From a virus: a stretch of 36,627 nucleotides of DNA. The notes beneath the pieces were generated by a model that was given only the letters and a program-made list of their open reading frames with translations, did not search any database and was not told the DNA's origin. This document shows positions 1 to 7,647 of the stretch, piece by piece. Where the stretch lies: IMG/VR virus record IMGVR_UViG_3300047317_000696, positions 1 through 36,627 of that record; one strand, 5' to 3'. Made by a program: the position numbers and the translations under genes. Each line of letters begins with the position of its first letter. Position 1 is the first letter of the stretch.

Positions 1-1277
1 CGTACCTCGACGAGGTCGAAGTCGACATAGCGCGCGCCAAAGCCCTGTGTGTTGATCACGGGCTCATCCGCGGCACGATAAAGCCTAACGGCAAACTGCA
101 ACCTGCCTCGAAGGTTGGTACGCGCGACACGAAGGCTGCCAAAGCACGCATGGTCGAGGCATGCGCGGAACTCGGCATAGAACCGAAACGTACTGACGGC
201 AAAGACATATCGCTCGACGCGGAAGCGTGTCGAGACAGCGGCGACCAGGTCATGCAGGCCTATGCGCTGTACACGTCTGCGGCGAGTGTGCGCGAGCGTG
301 TCAGGCAGCTACGCGAAGGCGCCAACGGGCTGCCCTTACAGACCGAATACAACATCATTTGCGCGAACGGGCGCACCTCGAGCCGCGAGCCGAAGCTGCC
401 GCTCATCGGCTCCAACTTTCAGAATGTCCCGCGCGCCGGCAAGATGCGCCAGTGCTTCGTGCCGAGGCCGGGCTACTGGTACGCGTCGGTCGACTATTCG
501 ATGGCCGAGCTCCACACGGTGAGTCAGTGCGAGCTCTGGCTGACTGGCAAGAGCAAGCTGGCTGCGGCGCTCAATGCGGGCCGCGATGTGCACTGCGAGG
601 TCGCCGCGATCCTGCTCAAGTGCAGCTACGAGGAGGCCTTTTCAAAAAGAAAAGAAGGCCGCTGGGCGCTCGCTCGGCAGCAATCGAAAGAGGTGAATTT
701 CGGCGGCTGGGGAGTCATGTCGGCGACTCGACTCTGGCAGCAGATGAACAAGAAGCGTCAGGAGTGGGAGCCGAAGGTCTCGCTCGAAGAGGCCGCTCGG
801 ATCATGCGTGCATGGCGCGAGCGCTGGGAGCCAGACGACTACTTCGCCGCGATCCGCCGCATGTTTCAAGATGGCGGGCGCGACTACGAAGAGACCTGCA
901 CCTACCGGCAGTTCATCAGTGGCCGAGTGCGCGGCCAGGCGTTCTTTCCCGATGCAGCCAACGGCATCTTCTCCGGCCTAGCTACCGATGCGATCAAAGC
1001 AGCGCTGTTCGATTTAGCTCTGCGCTGCGATACAGACCGGCCCGGCGATGACCTATTTGACTGTTACCCTGTGCTATATGTCCATGATGAGATCATCGCT
1101 GAGCTACCGATAAGGCGCGCTCACGAAGCGGCCTACGCGATGACTGACGTGATGCTGACTGCTTTCAATCGTTACACGCCCGACGTGCCTGTGCGCGCCG
1201 AGCCCGCACTGATGACAGCGTGGTTCAAGAAAGCTGAGCCCAAGTTCGAGGAGGGAAGACTAGTACCGTGGATGTGA
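1..1277 (+). CDS. Family A DNA polymerase, C-terminal part
   Basis: Replicative phage DNA polymerase of the Pol I (family A) type. The reading frame is open from the left edge, so the start and the N-terminal part (including any 3'-5' exonuclease domain) lie outside the window. The three catalytic motifs are visible, numbered from the Met codon at 150: motif A DYSMAELH (D115), motif B with R176, K180 and N183-F184-G185 in RQQSKEVNFGGWG, and motif C VHDE (H312-D313-E314). Both metal-binding aspartates are present. Motif A has MAEL where the common form is QIEL. The last 10 bases overlap the next gene, and a ribosome binding site (GAGGAGG) for that gene lies in the end of this one. First gene seen of a tightly packed replication block. 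Confidence 0.93.
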   Translation, partial: YLDEVEVDIARAKALCVDHGLIRGTIKPNGKLQPASKVGTRDTKAAKARMVEACAELGIEPKRTDGKDISLDAEACRDSGDQVMQAYALYTSAASVRERVRQLREGANGLPLQTEYNIICANGRTSSREPKLPLIGSNFQNVPRAGKMRQCFVPRPGYWYASVDYSMAELHTVSQCELWLTGKSKLAAALNAGRDVHCEVAAILLKCSYEEAFSKRKEGRWALARQQSKEVNFGGWGVMSATRLWQQMNKKRQEWEPKVSLEEAARIMRAWRERWEPDDYFAAIRRMFQDGGRDYEETCTYRQFISGRVRGQAFFPDAANGIFSGLATDAIKAALFDLALRCDTDRPGDDLFDCYPVLYVHDEIIAELPIRRAHEAAYAMTDVMLTAFNRYTPDVPVRAEPALMTAWFKKAEPKFEEGRLVPWM

Positions 1278-1603
1278 GCGAGTACCACGAGTCCGTGATC
1301 TTGGCCAGCTGGCTACGCGCACGGGGCCTTGTTTTCTCGCACATTCCTAACAGCACGTACACGCCGAGTCACGCTGCCAAGGCGAAGAACAAAGCCATGG
1401 GCGTGTCGAAGGGTGTCCCCGATTATCTGATTCTCTTGCCGGGACGCGTTGTGTTCGTCGAGCTGAAGCGCCGCCATGGTGGTCGCGTTTCACCCGAACA
1501 GCTCGAGTGGGGTGAGGCTTTGGTCAAGTCCGGCGCGTCCTTTTCTGTTTGTTATGGCGCTATGGAGGCAATCGCCTTCATTCAAGAATTATCTTCGTTA
1601 TGA
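1268..1603 (+). CDS. VRR-NUC domain nuclease
   Basis: Small stand-alone VRR-NUC protein of the PD-(D/E)XK superfamily, 111 residues, the usual length for phage single-domain members. Visible signature: an N-terminal helix with acidic residues (E5, E8), then GVPD (49-52) supplying the catalytic aspartate D52, then VELK (64-67) supplying E65 and K67, then Q78 and a tryptophan in the following helix. Such proteins are structure-specific nucleases that act on branched DNA; the role here in replication or recombination is inferred from its place next to the polymerase. The start is GTG at 1268, preceded by a strong GAGGAGG about 9 bases upstream and overlapping the polymerase stop. Confidence 0.88.
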   Translation: MDVSEYHESVILASWLRARGLVFSHIPNSTYTPSHAAKAKNKAMGVSKGVPDYLILLPGRVVFVELKRRHGGRVSPEQLEWGEALVKSGASFSVCYGAMEAIAFIQELSSL

Positions 1604-1779
1604 CAGAACTATTAGCCTTCTGCGGCGCGCTTTATTACGGCTGCGCCATGGTCATCATGGCCTATCAGCTGAAGCGCATGTTGTCTGAGCAGTACCCGTT
1701 CTTCGTCGCCGTGCCGGCCGCGTTCGTCGCAGGCATCTTCTGGCCCGGCGCTATCGCCCTAATGTTTACCGAGAAATAG
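1600..1779 (+). CDS. Small membrane protein, 59 residues
   Basis: Start chosen at the ATG that overlaps the upstream stop as ATGA; the frame runs further up but there it is only a shadow of the nuclease gene. The product has two hydrophobic stretches, about residues 3-20 (ELLAFCGALYYGCAMVIMA) and 31-54 (FFVAVPAAFVAGIFWPGAIALMF), separated by a short basic loop (LKRM), so a two-span inner-membrane hairpin is expected. No family recognised. Small membrane proteins in phage replication blocks can act in membrane attachment, lysis or superinfection exclusion; nothing here decides between these. Confidence 0.7.
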   Translation: MTELLAFCGALYYGCAMVIMAYQLKRMLSEQYPFFVAVPAAFVAGIFWPGAIALMFTEK

Positions 1780-1781
1780 CC

Positions 1782-1970
1782 ATGCTACGCGAACGTGCCC
1801 GTACCTACCTGAATAACACATCCCTCGAAGAAGTCGCCGCGGTCGATGACCTGCCCGAATATGAAGAGGCAGTCAAAACGGTCTTAGATTGGCTCGAAGA
1901 TCTCGAGCTGCAGCTACAAGAGGCGCAAGACGAGATCCTCGAGCTCGAGACCAGCCGCTATGACGGATGA
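1782..1970 (+). CDS. Small acidic helical protein, unknown
   Basis: 62 residues, starting two bases after the previous stop and overlapping the next gene by 11 bases. The product is strongly acidic, with a heptad-like C-terminal half (LDWLEDLELQLQEAQDEILE) typical of a short coiled coil. No enzyme motif and no recognised family. Position in the tight replication block and the close spacing support expression; function unknown. Confidence 0.6.
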   Translation: MLRERARTYLNNTSLEEVAAVDDLPEYEEAVKTVLDWLEDLELQLQEAQDEILELETSRYDG

Positions 1971-2559
1971 TCAGCTTCGCTACAACGCTGACAAGCCGAA
2001 GCTGAGCGACGTCTTCGCCTCGGCACGTGCTCTCGAAGAGCTCGATGCTCTCGACGGCACCGACCTCGAGCACATCGGCGAGCAGCACTTCCTGACCTGC
2101 GCGACGCTCGAGATTGCGCGCTACCTCGACCGCGGCCCGACCGCATCGCTAGCCTATGCTTTCGTGGCAGTCATCGCCGAGCTCGAGCGCGAGCTGTCGC
2201 CGGTCTTCGATTACGACGCCAACGTACCGTCGAATCTCGTCGAGCTGTTAGGTCGCTTTCCGCAAGCCTTCCGCGAGCTATGTAAGGTCTATGAGTACGG
2301 CTCGAAGAAGTATGCGCGCGGGAATTATCGCAAGGGTGCGCCCCTAACAACTTATCTCGACAGCGCGCTCAGACACATTCTCGCTTACGGATCAGGGGAG
2401 ACGAAAGATGTTGAAAGCGGTTGTCACCACCTCGGGCATGCGCTGTGGAATCTGTGGATTGCCATGGATCAGCCCCCAGTGCGTGATGACCGCCTGCCTG
2501 CCATTCGCGACTGGTACGACCCATCGACATCTGTGCGGGGGTTCGCCGATGACGAGTGA
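1960..2559 (+). CDS. dATP/dGTP diphosphohydrolase-like protein (DUF5664 type)
   Basis: 199 residues. It matches the phage family annotated as dATP/dGTP diphosphohydrolase, N-terminal (DUF5664), which is related in helical layout to MazG-type nucleotide hydrolases. Recognised landmarks are YNADKPKLS (8-16), YEYGSKKYARGNYRKG (111-126), the LDSALRHI helix (133-140) and ESGCHHLGHALWN (152-164), in the family order. The segment 20-105 between first and second landmarks is longer than I expect for the shortest members. Likely role: adjusting the dNTP pool during phage replication. It overlaps the upstream gene by 11 bases and the methyltransferase gene downstream by 11 bases. The biochemical activity is inferred from the family only. 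Confidence 0.75.
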   Translation: MTDDQLRYNADKPKLSDVFASARALEELDALDGTDLEHIGEQHFLTCATLEIARYLDRGPTASLAYAFVAVIAELERELSPVFDYDANVPSNLVELLGRFPQAFRELCKVYEYGSKKYARGNYRKGAPLTTYLDSALRHILAYGSGETKDVESGCHHLGHALWNLWIAMDQPPVRDDRLPAIRDWYDPSTSVRGFADDE

Positions 2560-3070
2560 CGCCCTGACCGGCTTTGCTACAGGTCTGCGCCAAGACAGAC
2601 CGCAAGACATTGGCACGCCGCTTTCCATTCTGAGCGCGGTGTCCGAAGCGATGGGTTGCATCGCGCTCGACCCATGCGGCTCGCGCATCTATCCGACTGG
2701 CGCCGATAAGACCTACTACCCCGAAGACGATGGCCTGAAGCAGGACTGGGTCAACGGCACATTCGTCAACCCGCCGTTCGAGGACCTGAAGCTGTGGCTA
2801 GCCAAGTCCGCGGCTGAGTACCAAGCCGGCGTGCGCGAGCAGTGTTTGCTCGTGCCGGTTCGCCCGCGCAGTCGCTGGTGGGCGGACTACATGCACGACA
2901 TCCCGAGCTGCATTGCTTGGCTGAAACGCGTGAAGTTTGTCGGTTTCGCGACCAGCTATCCCGAGTCGCTGGTGCTCGTTTACACGGGCGTGTGCGTGCC
3001 GGCGTTCAAAGGCCATGTCACGCGCGCGGGTCTCGCCAACCTGATGACGGGGCGGCTCAATGAGCATTAG
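2549..3070 (+). CDS. Phage DNA N-6-adenine methyltransferase (Dam type)
   Basis: 173 residues when started at the ATG at 2549, which follows GCGGGGG and overlaps the upstream stop; the same frame extends to 2408 but that part is antisense-quality sequence inside the previous gene. It fits the phage DNA N-6-adenine methyltransferase family (DNA_N-6-adenine_Mtase): LDPCG (40-44) in the S-adenosylmethionine-binding position, the conserved run leading to W67, the catalytic NPPF (74-77), and the following W-x-x-K helix and LVPV strand. Probable function: methylation of adenine in phage DNA, either against host restriction or for replication control. Target sequence unknown. Confidence 0.85.
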   Translation: MTSDALTGFATGLRQDRPQDIGTPLSILSAVSEAMGCIALDPCGSRIYPTGADKTYYPEDDGLKQDWVNGTFVNPPFEDLKLWLAKSAAEYQAGVREQCLLVPVRPRSRWWADYMHDIPSCIAWLKRVKFVGFATSYPESLVLVYTGVCVPAFKGHVTRAGLANLMTGRLNEH

Positions 3071-4109
3071 CGCGTCGCACCTGGGGCTCTGGAAGCTCTG
3101 CAAACGGCGCGAGGCATTCACTTACCGCCAAGGGCGGCGCGGGGCCGCTGGCGACTCGGCAGAGGCCGGCAAGCGGGTTCATGCGGCAATCGAGGGGTAC
3201 TACCGCGGCGAGGGGCTAGCTGCTGAAGCCACTTGGCAGAATTACCCGATCGGCCAACTAGCCAAGTCAATGCTGTTGCTGCTACCAGCGGCGAACGACA
3301 ACGGCATTCTCGGCGTCGAGAAAGACTTCGTCGCAGCCATCGACGGCGTCGAGTTCCACGGCGTCAAAGACCTCGTCACGACGACCACGGTTTACGATCA
3401 CAAGACGACGTCGAAGCCGGCCTACGCAAAGACAGCGAAGCAGCTAACAACAGATGTACAGCGACTCATATATACAGAGTCCGAACCGTCAGCCGAATTC
3501 TTCCAATGGACAACCGGAATATGGGCGAATTCCAGCGCCCGCGCTGTCCATGCGCGCATCGACCGCGCCGCCGACCGTGAGCGCTTCAAGCTGCACGTGC
3601 TTTCCTCTGCTGAAGAAATGCTCTCTGTTCCAGCAGACATCGAGCCGCTGTCGCTAGAGCCGACGCTTAGCGCCTGCAAGATGTTTCCGCCAAAAGGCTG
3701 CCCTTTCCAAGCCGAATGTTTCCCCGAGGAGGCCGGTATGCTCACAGCTATATCCGAGTCACTACGAACTGTAAGACCGCTACCCGCACCTACACCTACA
3801 CAACCCACCCACCTAATAGATATGTTGTTTATCGACTGCATGCCGCTGAAGGATCTCGACGCGCCAATGACGAGCTCGTGGGACCTGCTCGCGCAGGCCA
3901 ACCGGACGGTCGCCGATGATCGCGGCGTGCATCATTCGCTGCTGGTTGATTACGGCAAAGGCCCTGCGATGGTCGCCTGCGAGGTGAAAGCTCTGCTCGA
4001 GGAACACCCGGTGAAATACCTCGCTTGGGAGTCGCGCAGCACCGAAGGCCGCGCCTGCCTGACGACGTTGGTGCCGCTAGCACGCGTCGTGATAAAAGGT
4101 ATTTACTAA
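3060..4109 (+). CDS. PD-(D/E)XK exonuclease, Cas4/RecB-like, with putative Fe-S cysteines
   Basis: 349 residues. The N-terminal two thirds carry the RecB/Cas4-type nuclease core: H41 in AGKRVH, D104 in GVKDLV, D113 and K115 in VYDHKTT, and Q134/Y138 in DVQRLIY. Four cysteines sit where Cas4/AddB proteins bind an iron-sulfur cluster: C14 near the start, then C206, C214 and C220 around residues 206-220. Residues from about 235 on (after a proline/threonine linker PLPAPTPTQPT) form an extra domain of about 110 residues that I do not recognise. Expected activity is a 5'-3' or 3'-5' DNA exonuclease used in phage recombination or replication. It overlaps the methyltransferase gene by 11 bases. Confidence 0.8.
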   Translation: MSISASHLGLWKLCKRREAFTYRQGRRGAAGDSAEAGKRVHAAIEGYYRGEGLAAEATWQNYPIGQLAKSMLLLLPAANDNGILGVEKDFVAAIDGVEFHGVKDLVTTTTVYDHKTTSKPAYAKTAKQLTTDVQRLIYTESEPSAEFFQWTTGIWANSSARAVHARIDRAADRERFKLHVLSSAEEMLSVPADIEPLSLEPTLSACKMFPPKGCPFQAECFPEEAGMLTAISESLRTVRPLPAPTPTQPTHLIDMLFIDCMPLKDLDAPMTSSWDLLAQANRTVADDRGVHHSLLVDYGKGPAMVACEVKALLEEHPVKYLAWESRSTEGRACLTTLVPLARVVIKGIY

Positions 4110-4140
4110 CGGCACGACCTGACACATATTCAGTGACCCA

Positions 4141-4467
4141 ATGACAAAGGCCGAACTGCTCGAAAGCATCGACGCCGGGCTGCTCATCGAAGCACGCAGC
4201 GGGCTCTTGCGCTTGCGCTTCACCGAGCTCGAGGCGTTCGTCTCGGCCGCGCATTCGAACGTGCGCATCAAGCTCGCCGACATGCACGCGATCAAGCACA
4301 ACCCATACAGCCATGGCACGTTCGACTGGGCCGGCTTCGAATACACAGCCGGCAAGACGGTCGAGTTGCCCGATGGCCGGTATTGGCTGCCAATACCCAC
4401 GATTCCGTGGGCCGAGTGCAAGTTCTCGGGCGGCGACTTCACCTCGAATGACTGGTCAACTCGATGA
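4141..4467 (+). CDS. Hypothetical protein, 108 residues
   Basis: Begins 31 bases after the nuclease gene, the largest gap in this part of the block, and ends in an ATGA overlap with the next gene, which supports it being translated. No clear Shine-Dalgarno sequence precedes the ATG. The product is soluble-looking, with an N-terminal helix and a C-terminal half rich in aromatic residues and prolines (LPDGRYWLPIPTIPWAECKF). I recognise no family. Confidence 0.6.
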   Translation: MTKAELLESIDAGLLIEARSGLLRLRFTELEAFVSAAHSNVRIKLADMHAIKHNPYSHGTFDWAGFEYTAGKTVELPDGRYWLPIPTIPWAECKFSGGDFTSNDWSTR

Positions 4468-5111
4468 TCGTGACGGCCCTGATCGACGTCGACGGCGTGC
4501 TCGTGGACCTAGCCACACCGGTGTGGCTAGCCGCACAAGAGATCCTCGACAAGCAGCTGCCACCCCCGCGTGAGTGGGCGGCCTACGACTTCGCCAAAGC
4601 TATGGGGTTGACGCAGTCGCAGGCCACACGTCTCTATAACATGTTGCGCAAGCGCGACAACCTGGCAGCGCAGATACGCTGGTACCCTGGCGCCATCGAG
4701 TTCGTGCACAGCCTGTTAGACTGTGGGATCGATGTATGTTTTGTCACAAAGCCATGGGATGGCATCTCGACGTGGGTTCGTGATCGACGACACCAGCTAA
4801 AGGAGCACTTTCCCGAGCAAGACGTCGAGTTCACATCGAACAAGCATCGGATCGCAGGACACTTCCTGCTCGATGATTGTGTCGACAACCTCAGACGTAA
4901 CGTCATGCGAGGTTTACTGTTCGACCAGCCGTGGAACCGAGGCCCTGAATCCAAGGGCTACCGCCGCGTGCGCGGCTTCGAGCACGCATTCAAACGCATA
5001 GTTTTCGGAGAAATCGATGAAGAAACAGAAGTCACAGAGCTGGGATGCAGCGCGCTCAGCGTCACGCCGCCCGTTGCCACGCCCGCGCCAAGAGTTGCAG
5101 CCAGTCGGTGA
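4464..5111 (+). CDS. HAD-family 5'(3')-deoxyribonucleotidase-like phosphatase
   Basis: 215 residues. HAD superfamily motifs are complete: motif I LIDVDGVLVDL (nucleophile D8, acid/base D10), motif II FVTKPW (T95), motif III TSNKHRI (K127) and motif IV LLDDCVDN (D137-D138). The length of the core and the LFDQPWN sequence near 152-158 match the 5'(3')-deoxyribonucleotidase branch often carried by phages. It would dephosphorylate deoxynucleoside monophosphates and so fits beside the dATP/dGTP hydrolase-like gene. ATGA overlap upstream. The last 30 or so residues, overlapping the next gene by 95 bases, look like a disordered tail (TPPVATPAPRVAAS). Confidence 0.82.
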   Translation: MIVTALIDVDGVLVDLATPVWLAAQEILDKQLPPPREWAAYDFAKAMGLTQSQATRLYNMLRKRDNLAAQIRWYPGAIEFVHSLLDCGIDVCFVTKPWDGISTWVRDRRHQLKEHFPEQDVEFTSNKHRIAGHFLLDDCVDNLRRNVMRGLLFDQPWNRGPESKGYRRVRGFEHAFKRIVFGEIDEETEVTELGCSALSVTPPVATPAPRVAASR

Positions 5112-5625
5112 ACGACTGGAGATCGGCGTGCGTATCGCGATCACGCGGCGGCATGGCTGGTATGACAGCACGTGCGAAGCATGCGGCTTTCACGTCTGTA
5201 ACTGCGCCGCGGCTGCTAAGCTAAAGGCATCCCAAGAGCCCGCATTCATAGGCCCAAAGCCCCCGGTCAACAGCGACTACATCTCCCTGCGCGACCTCGA
5301 AGCGGCGGAGCGGCGGATGATGGAGATCAAGGAAGCCGAGCAAACGATGAAGCTCTGGAAGAGCAAGCTCGAAGTCGCGCTCGAGGCCGAGAAGATGCGC
5401 ACGGTCAACGCGGACCAGTTCTTCCGCCAGCTCGATCAAATGCAAGGGGTGGCAGGGCAGCAAGGACAGCAGATGCTGTCACCCTCGCCCGCCATGTCAA
5501 ACAGTTGGCAGATAATGTCACTGCCGCCGGAGCGCAATGCACTCGGTGCAAGCGGCGACCTGAGCTCGGCCGTAGGGTTTGCGATGTATGCCGCGAATCG
5601 GCCGCCCTTGCGTGCAGACGGCTGA
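5017..5625 (+). CDS. Hypothetical protein with cysteine cluster and coiled coil
   Basis: 202 residues. The ATG at 5017 has a well-placed CGGAG six bases upstream even though it lies 95 bases inside the previous gene, so I keep it. Residues 1-36 are basic and disordered. Around residues 53-61 there is a C-x2-C...C-x-C cluster (CEACGFHVCNC) that could bind zinc. Residues about 90-145 are charged and helical (AAERRMMEIKEAEQTMKLW), a likely coiled coil. The final 40 residues overlap the next gene in another frame by 121 bases. No family recognised. Confidence 0.6.
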   Translation: MKKQKSQSWDAARSASRRPLPRPRQELQPVGERLEIGVRIAITRRHGWYDSTCEACGFHVCNCAAAAKLKASQEPAFIGPKPPVNSDYISLRDLEAAERRMMEIKEAEQTMKLWKSKLEVALEAEKMRTVNADQFFRQLDQMQGVAGQQGQQMLSPSPAMSNSWQIMSLPPERNALGASGDLSSAVGFAMYAANRPPLRADG

Positions 5626-6809
5626 AGCTCCAGGCCATCACGGCCTACGGCGAAGTCTGCCAATGCTGCGGTGAAGAGTTTCTCGACTTCTTGCAGCTCG
5701 ATCATATTCACAACGATGGTGCCGCGGAGCGGGCTGGTCGCGGTCCCCGCGGCACCAACTTTTATCGCGCGCTGCGCAAAGCAGGCTGGCCGCAAGGTCG
5801 TCTCGCTGTGCTCTGCGCAAACTGCAACGTGGCGAAGCACATAAACAAGGGGTTTTGCCCATGCAGACGCGCCAAGACTATGTCCATCCATTCCTATCCC
5901 AAGATCCATCACGAGGGCCACCGCGAGCTCAAGAAACTGTTCAACGGCCCAGTCGTTGTCGAAGAGAAAGTCGACGGGAGCCAGATCTCGTTCGGCGTGA
6001 TCGACGGCGAGCTTTATGCGCGCTCGAAGGGCGCCGCGCTCGATCTCGACTCACCCGACAAGCTCTTCGCCTCGGCAGTCAGCACGATCAAAGAGCTTCG
6101 GCCAAAACTCGTGCCAGGTGCTGTTTACCGCGGCGAGTACCTGTCTCGACCGAAGCACAACACTTTGCCCTATGACCGTATCCCGGCACAGCACATCATG
6201 CTCTATGACATCGAGGTAGAGCATAACAACTATGTAGATAGACTCTATCTTGCTAACACGGCAGCCTACCTCGGTCTCGAAACGGTGCCCTGTTATTTCT
6301 GGGGCAAGCTCGCGAACTTCGGCGAATTAGCCCAATTCATGGGCCAGAAGTCCGCACTCGGCGGAGTCGAAATCGAAGGCATCGTCGTCAAGAACCACGG
6401 CCAGTTTGGCGCCGATGACAAACCTCTGATGGCCAAGTTGGTGCGCGATGGCTTCAAAGAGCTCAATTCTGGCGAGTGGCGTTCAGCGAATCCGACGCCG
6501 ACTGACATCCGCGAGGCGATCGGTCGTCTGGTCAGCACGCCGGCTCGCTGGGAGAAAGCGGTTCAACATCTGCGAGACGCCGGCAAGCTCACCGAAAGCG
6601 TCAAAGACATTGGCCCCGCGATCAAAGAGCTCCAGGGCGACATCGACGAGGAGTGCAAAGAGCTCATCATTGAGCGACTTCTCGCGTGGGCTTTGCCGAC
6701 GATACGCAGGCGCGCAGTCGCAGGGTTCCCCGATTGGTACAAAGCCCGCCTGGGTGCCGCTAACGATAACGATGCCGCTGAACTACCACTGGCGAGCTCT
6801 GGCACATGA
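5505..6809 (+). CDS. Fusion of HNH (endonuclease VII-like) domain and RNA ligase
   Basis: 434 residues in one uninterrupted frame. Residues 12-29 hold a zinc ribbon (C12, C15, C26, C29). Residues 45-120 are an HNH module of the recombination endonuclease VII type: cysteines C52/C55, catalytic LDHIHNDG with D66-H67, C104-x2-C107, and the typical GFCP end. Residues from 126 form an ATP-dependent RNA ligase of the Rnl2-like family: EKVDGS with nucleophile K155, YRGEYL (208-213), VEIEGIVVK (288-296) and motif V MAKLV with K311. The only start codon available is a TTG at 5505 without a visible Shine-Dalgarno sequence. An in-frame ATG at 5880 could start the ligase alone but also lacks a ribosome site. 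Confidence 0.8.
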   Translation: MADNVTAAGAQCTRCKRRPELGRRVCDVCRESAALACRRLKLQAITAYGEVCQCCGEEFLDFLQLDHIHNDGAAERAGRGPRGTNFYRALRKAGWPQGRLAVLCANCNVAKHINKGFCPCRRAKTMSIHSYPKIHHEGHRELKKLFNGPVVVEEKVDGSQISFGVIDGELYARSKGAALDLDSPDKLFASAVSTIKELRPKLVPGAVYRGEYLSRPKHNTLPYDRIPAQHIMLYDIEVEHNNYVDRLYLANTAAYLGLETVPCYFWGKLANFGELAQFMGQKSALGGVEIEGIVVKNHGQFGADDKPLMAKLVRDGFKELNSGEWRSANPTPTDIREAIGRLVSTPARWEKAVQHLRDAGKLTESVKDIGPAIKELQGDIDEECKELIIERLLAWALPTIRRRAVAGFPDWYKARLGAANDNDAAELPLASSGT

Positions 6810-7095
6810 GCTAGGGCAGGTGGAGCTGTTCGAGTCGGGCATGCGCCGGCTAGAGATGCTCGATGTCGAGTGGTACGAAGACACGAAGGCATCAATTCTG
6901 TTCGGCGAGAAATACGGTCTGTCACTGAAGCTCCAAGTGCACGATCCGTTCTACGAACGTATCGCTTTGGTGCATATCGACTATGTCGACTTCGAAGACG
7001 ACATCGACGCTTTCGTTTTGAGCGTTCGCTGTGGCTATATCGGGCTAATTGAATCGCTTAGATCTGCTGCCATGGGCTGCAGCAAAGCGGACTGA
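6772..7095 (+). CDS. Hypothetical acidic protein, about 107 residues
   Basis: Overlaps the end of the ligase gene by 38 bases; the frame continues upstream only as a shadow of that gene. The ATG at 6772 lacks a clear ribosome site; GTG at 6820 and ATG at 6841 are possible later starts. The product is acidic with an alternating hydrophobic pattern (LVHIDYVDFEDDIDAFVLSV), suggesting a small mixed alpha/beta protein. The end overlaps the oppositely oriented amidase-like gene by 61 bases. No family recognised. Confidence 0.5.
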   Translation: MPLNYHWRALAHELGQVELFESGMRRLEMLDVEWYEDTKASILFGEKYGLSLKLQVHDPFYERIALVHIDYVDFEDDIDAFVLSVRCGYIGLIESLRSAAMGCSKAD

Positions 7096-7631
7096 ATCCG
7101 CGCGAGGGGCAGGGCGGGGCCGCAATCGAGCACCCCGCGGAAGCCCGCCACCATTGACAGGTCGACGACCTCGACAAGTGTGGGTATCTGTACTCTGAGC
7201 TGCCGAATCAGGCGCTCCAGAGCGTACAGCTGCTCGTCTGGGTAGCGTTGCCAAAAGCCGATGGAACAGTTCGGCAATCGGTGCTTCGCGGCTACGATGT
7301 CGCGTTCCGGCAGCCTTTCGCCGGTAGAGACAGCGGTACCATCAGCCATGACGGGGCCGACATTGACTAGGGCGATGGCTACGGAGAAGGAGTTCACGCC
7401 GGTTCGTCCGCCGAACTCACTCCGGCCAGACGTCCATGCCACTTTCTCGGTCGGAAGAACTGTCAGGATCTGACCATCGCGACCTACGAGGTAATGCACC
7501 GACTGGCTCGATTTGCGGTCGAGATACCAGGCCTTCGCGGTCGCAAATGACTGCGAGCGCGTGTTACATAAGACCACGAGCGACGGTGCCACGAGGGCTC
7601 CGCCGCGATTCGGCGAATACGAATCTGACAT
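7035..7631 (-). CDS. N-acetylmuramoyl-L-alanine amidase fold protein, catalytic residues lost
   Basis: 198 residues from the ATG at 7631 (ATG at 7649 would add six). The fold signature of Amidase_2/AmpD/PGRP proteins is clear: VHYLVGRDGQI (45-55), the VAW-x-x-G-x-S segment (64-71), GGRTGVNSFSVAIALVN (74-90) and the LDCGPALP ending (168-175). The residues that bind zinc and catalyse are not there: the first His position reads VVLCNT (19-24), the WH after the core reads WT (66-67), the glutamate of the IELVN motif is alanine (A87), and the GHSD position reads DLSM (157-160). Aspartate 169 remains. It should not cleave peptidoglycan by the normal mechanism; binding or a virion role is possible. 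It is the only minus-strand gene in the plus block. Confidence 0.75.
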   Translation of the reverse strand: MSDSYSPNRGGALVAPSLVVLCNTRSQSFATAKAWYLDRKSSQSVHYLVGRDGQILTVLPTEKVAWTSGRSEFGGRTGVNSFSVAIALVNVGPVMADGTAVSTGERLPERDIVAAKHRLPNCSIGFWQRYPDEQLYALERLIRQLRVQIPTLVEVVDLSMVAGFRGVLDCGPALPLARIQSALLQPMAADLSDSISPI

Positions 7632-7647
7632 CGGAGGATTATACAAC

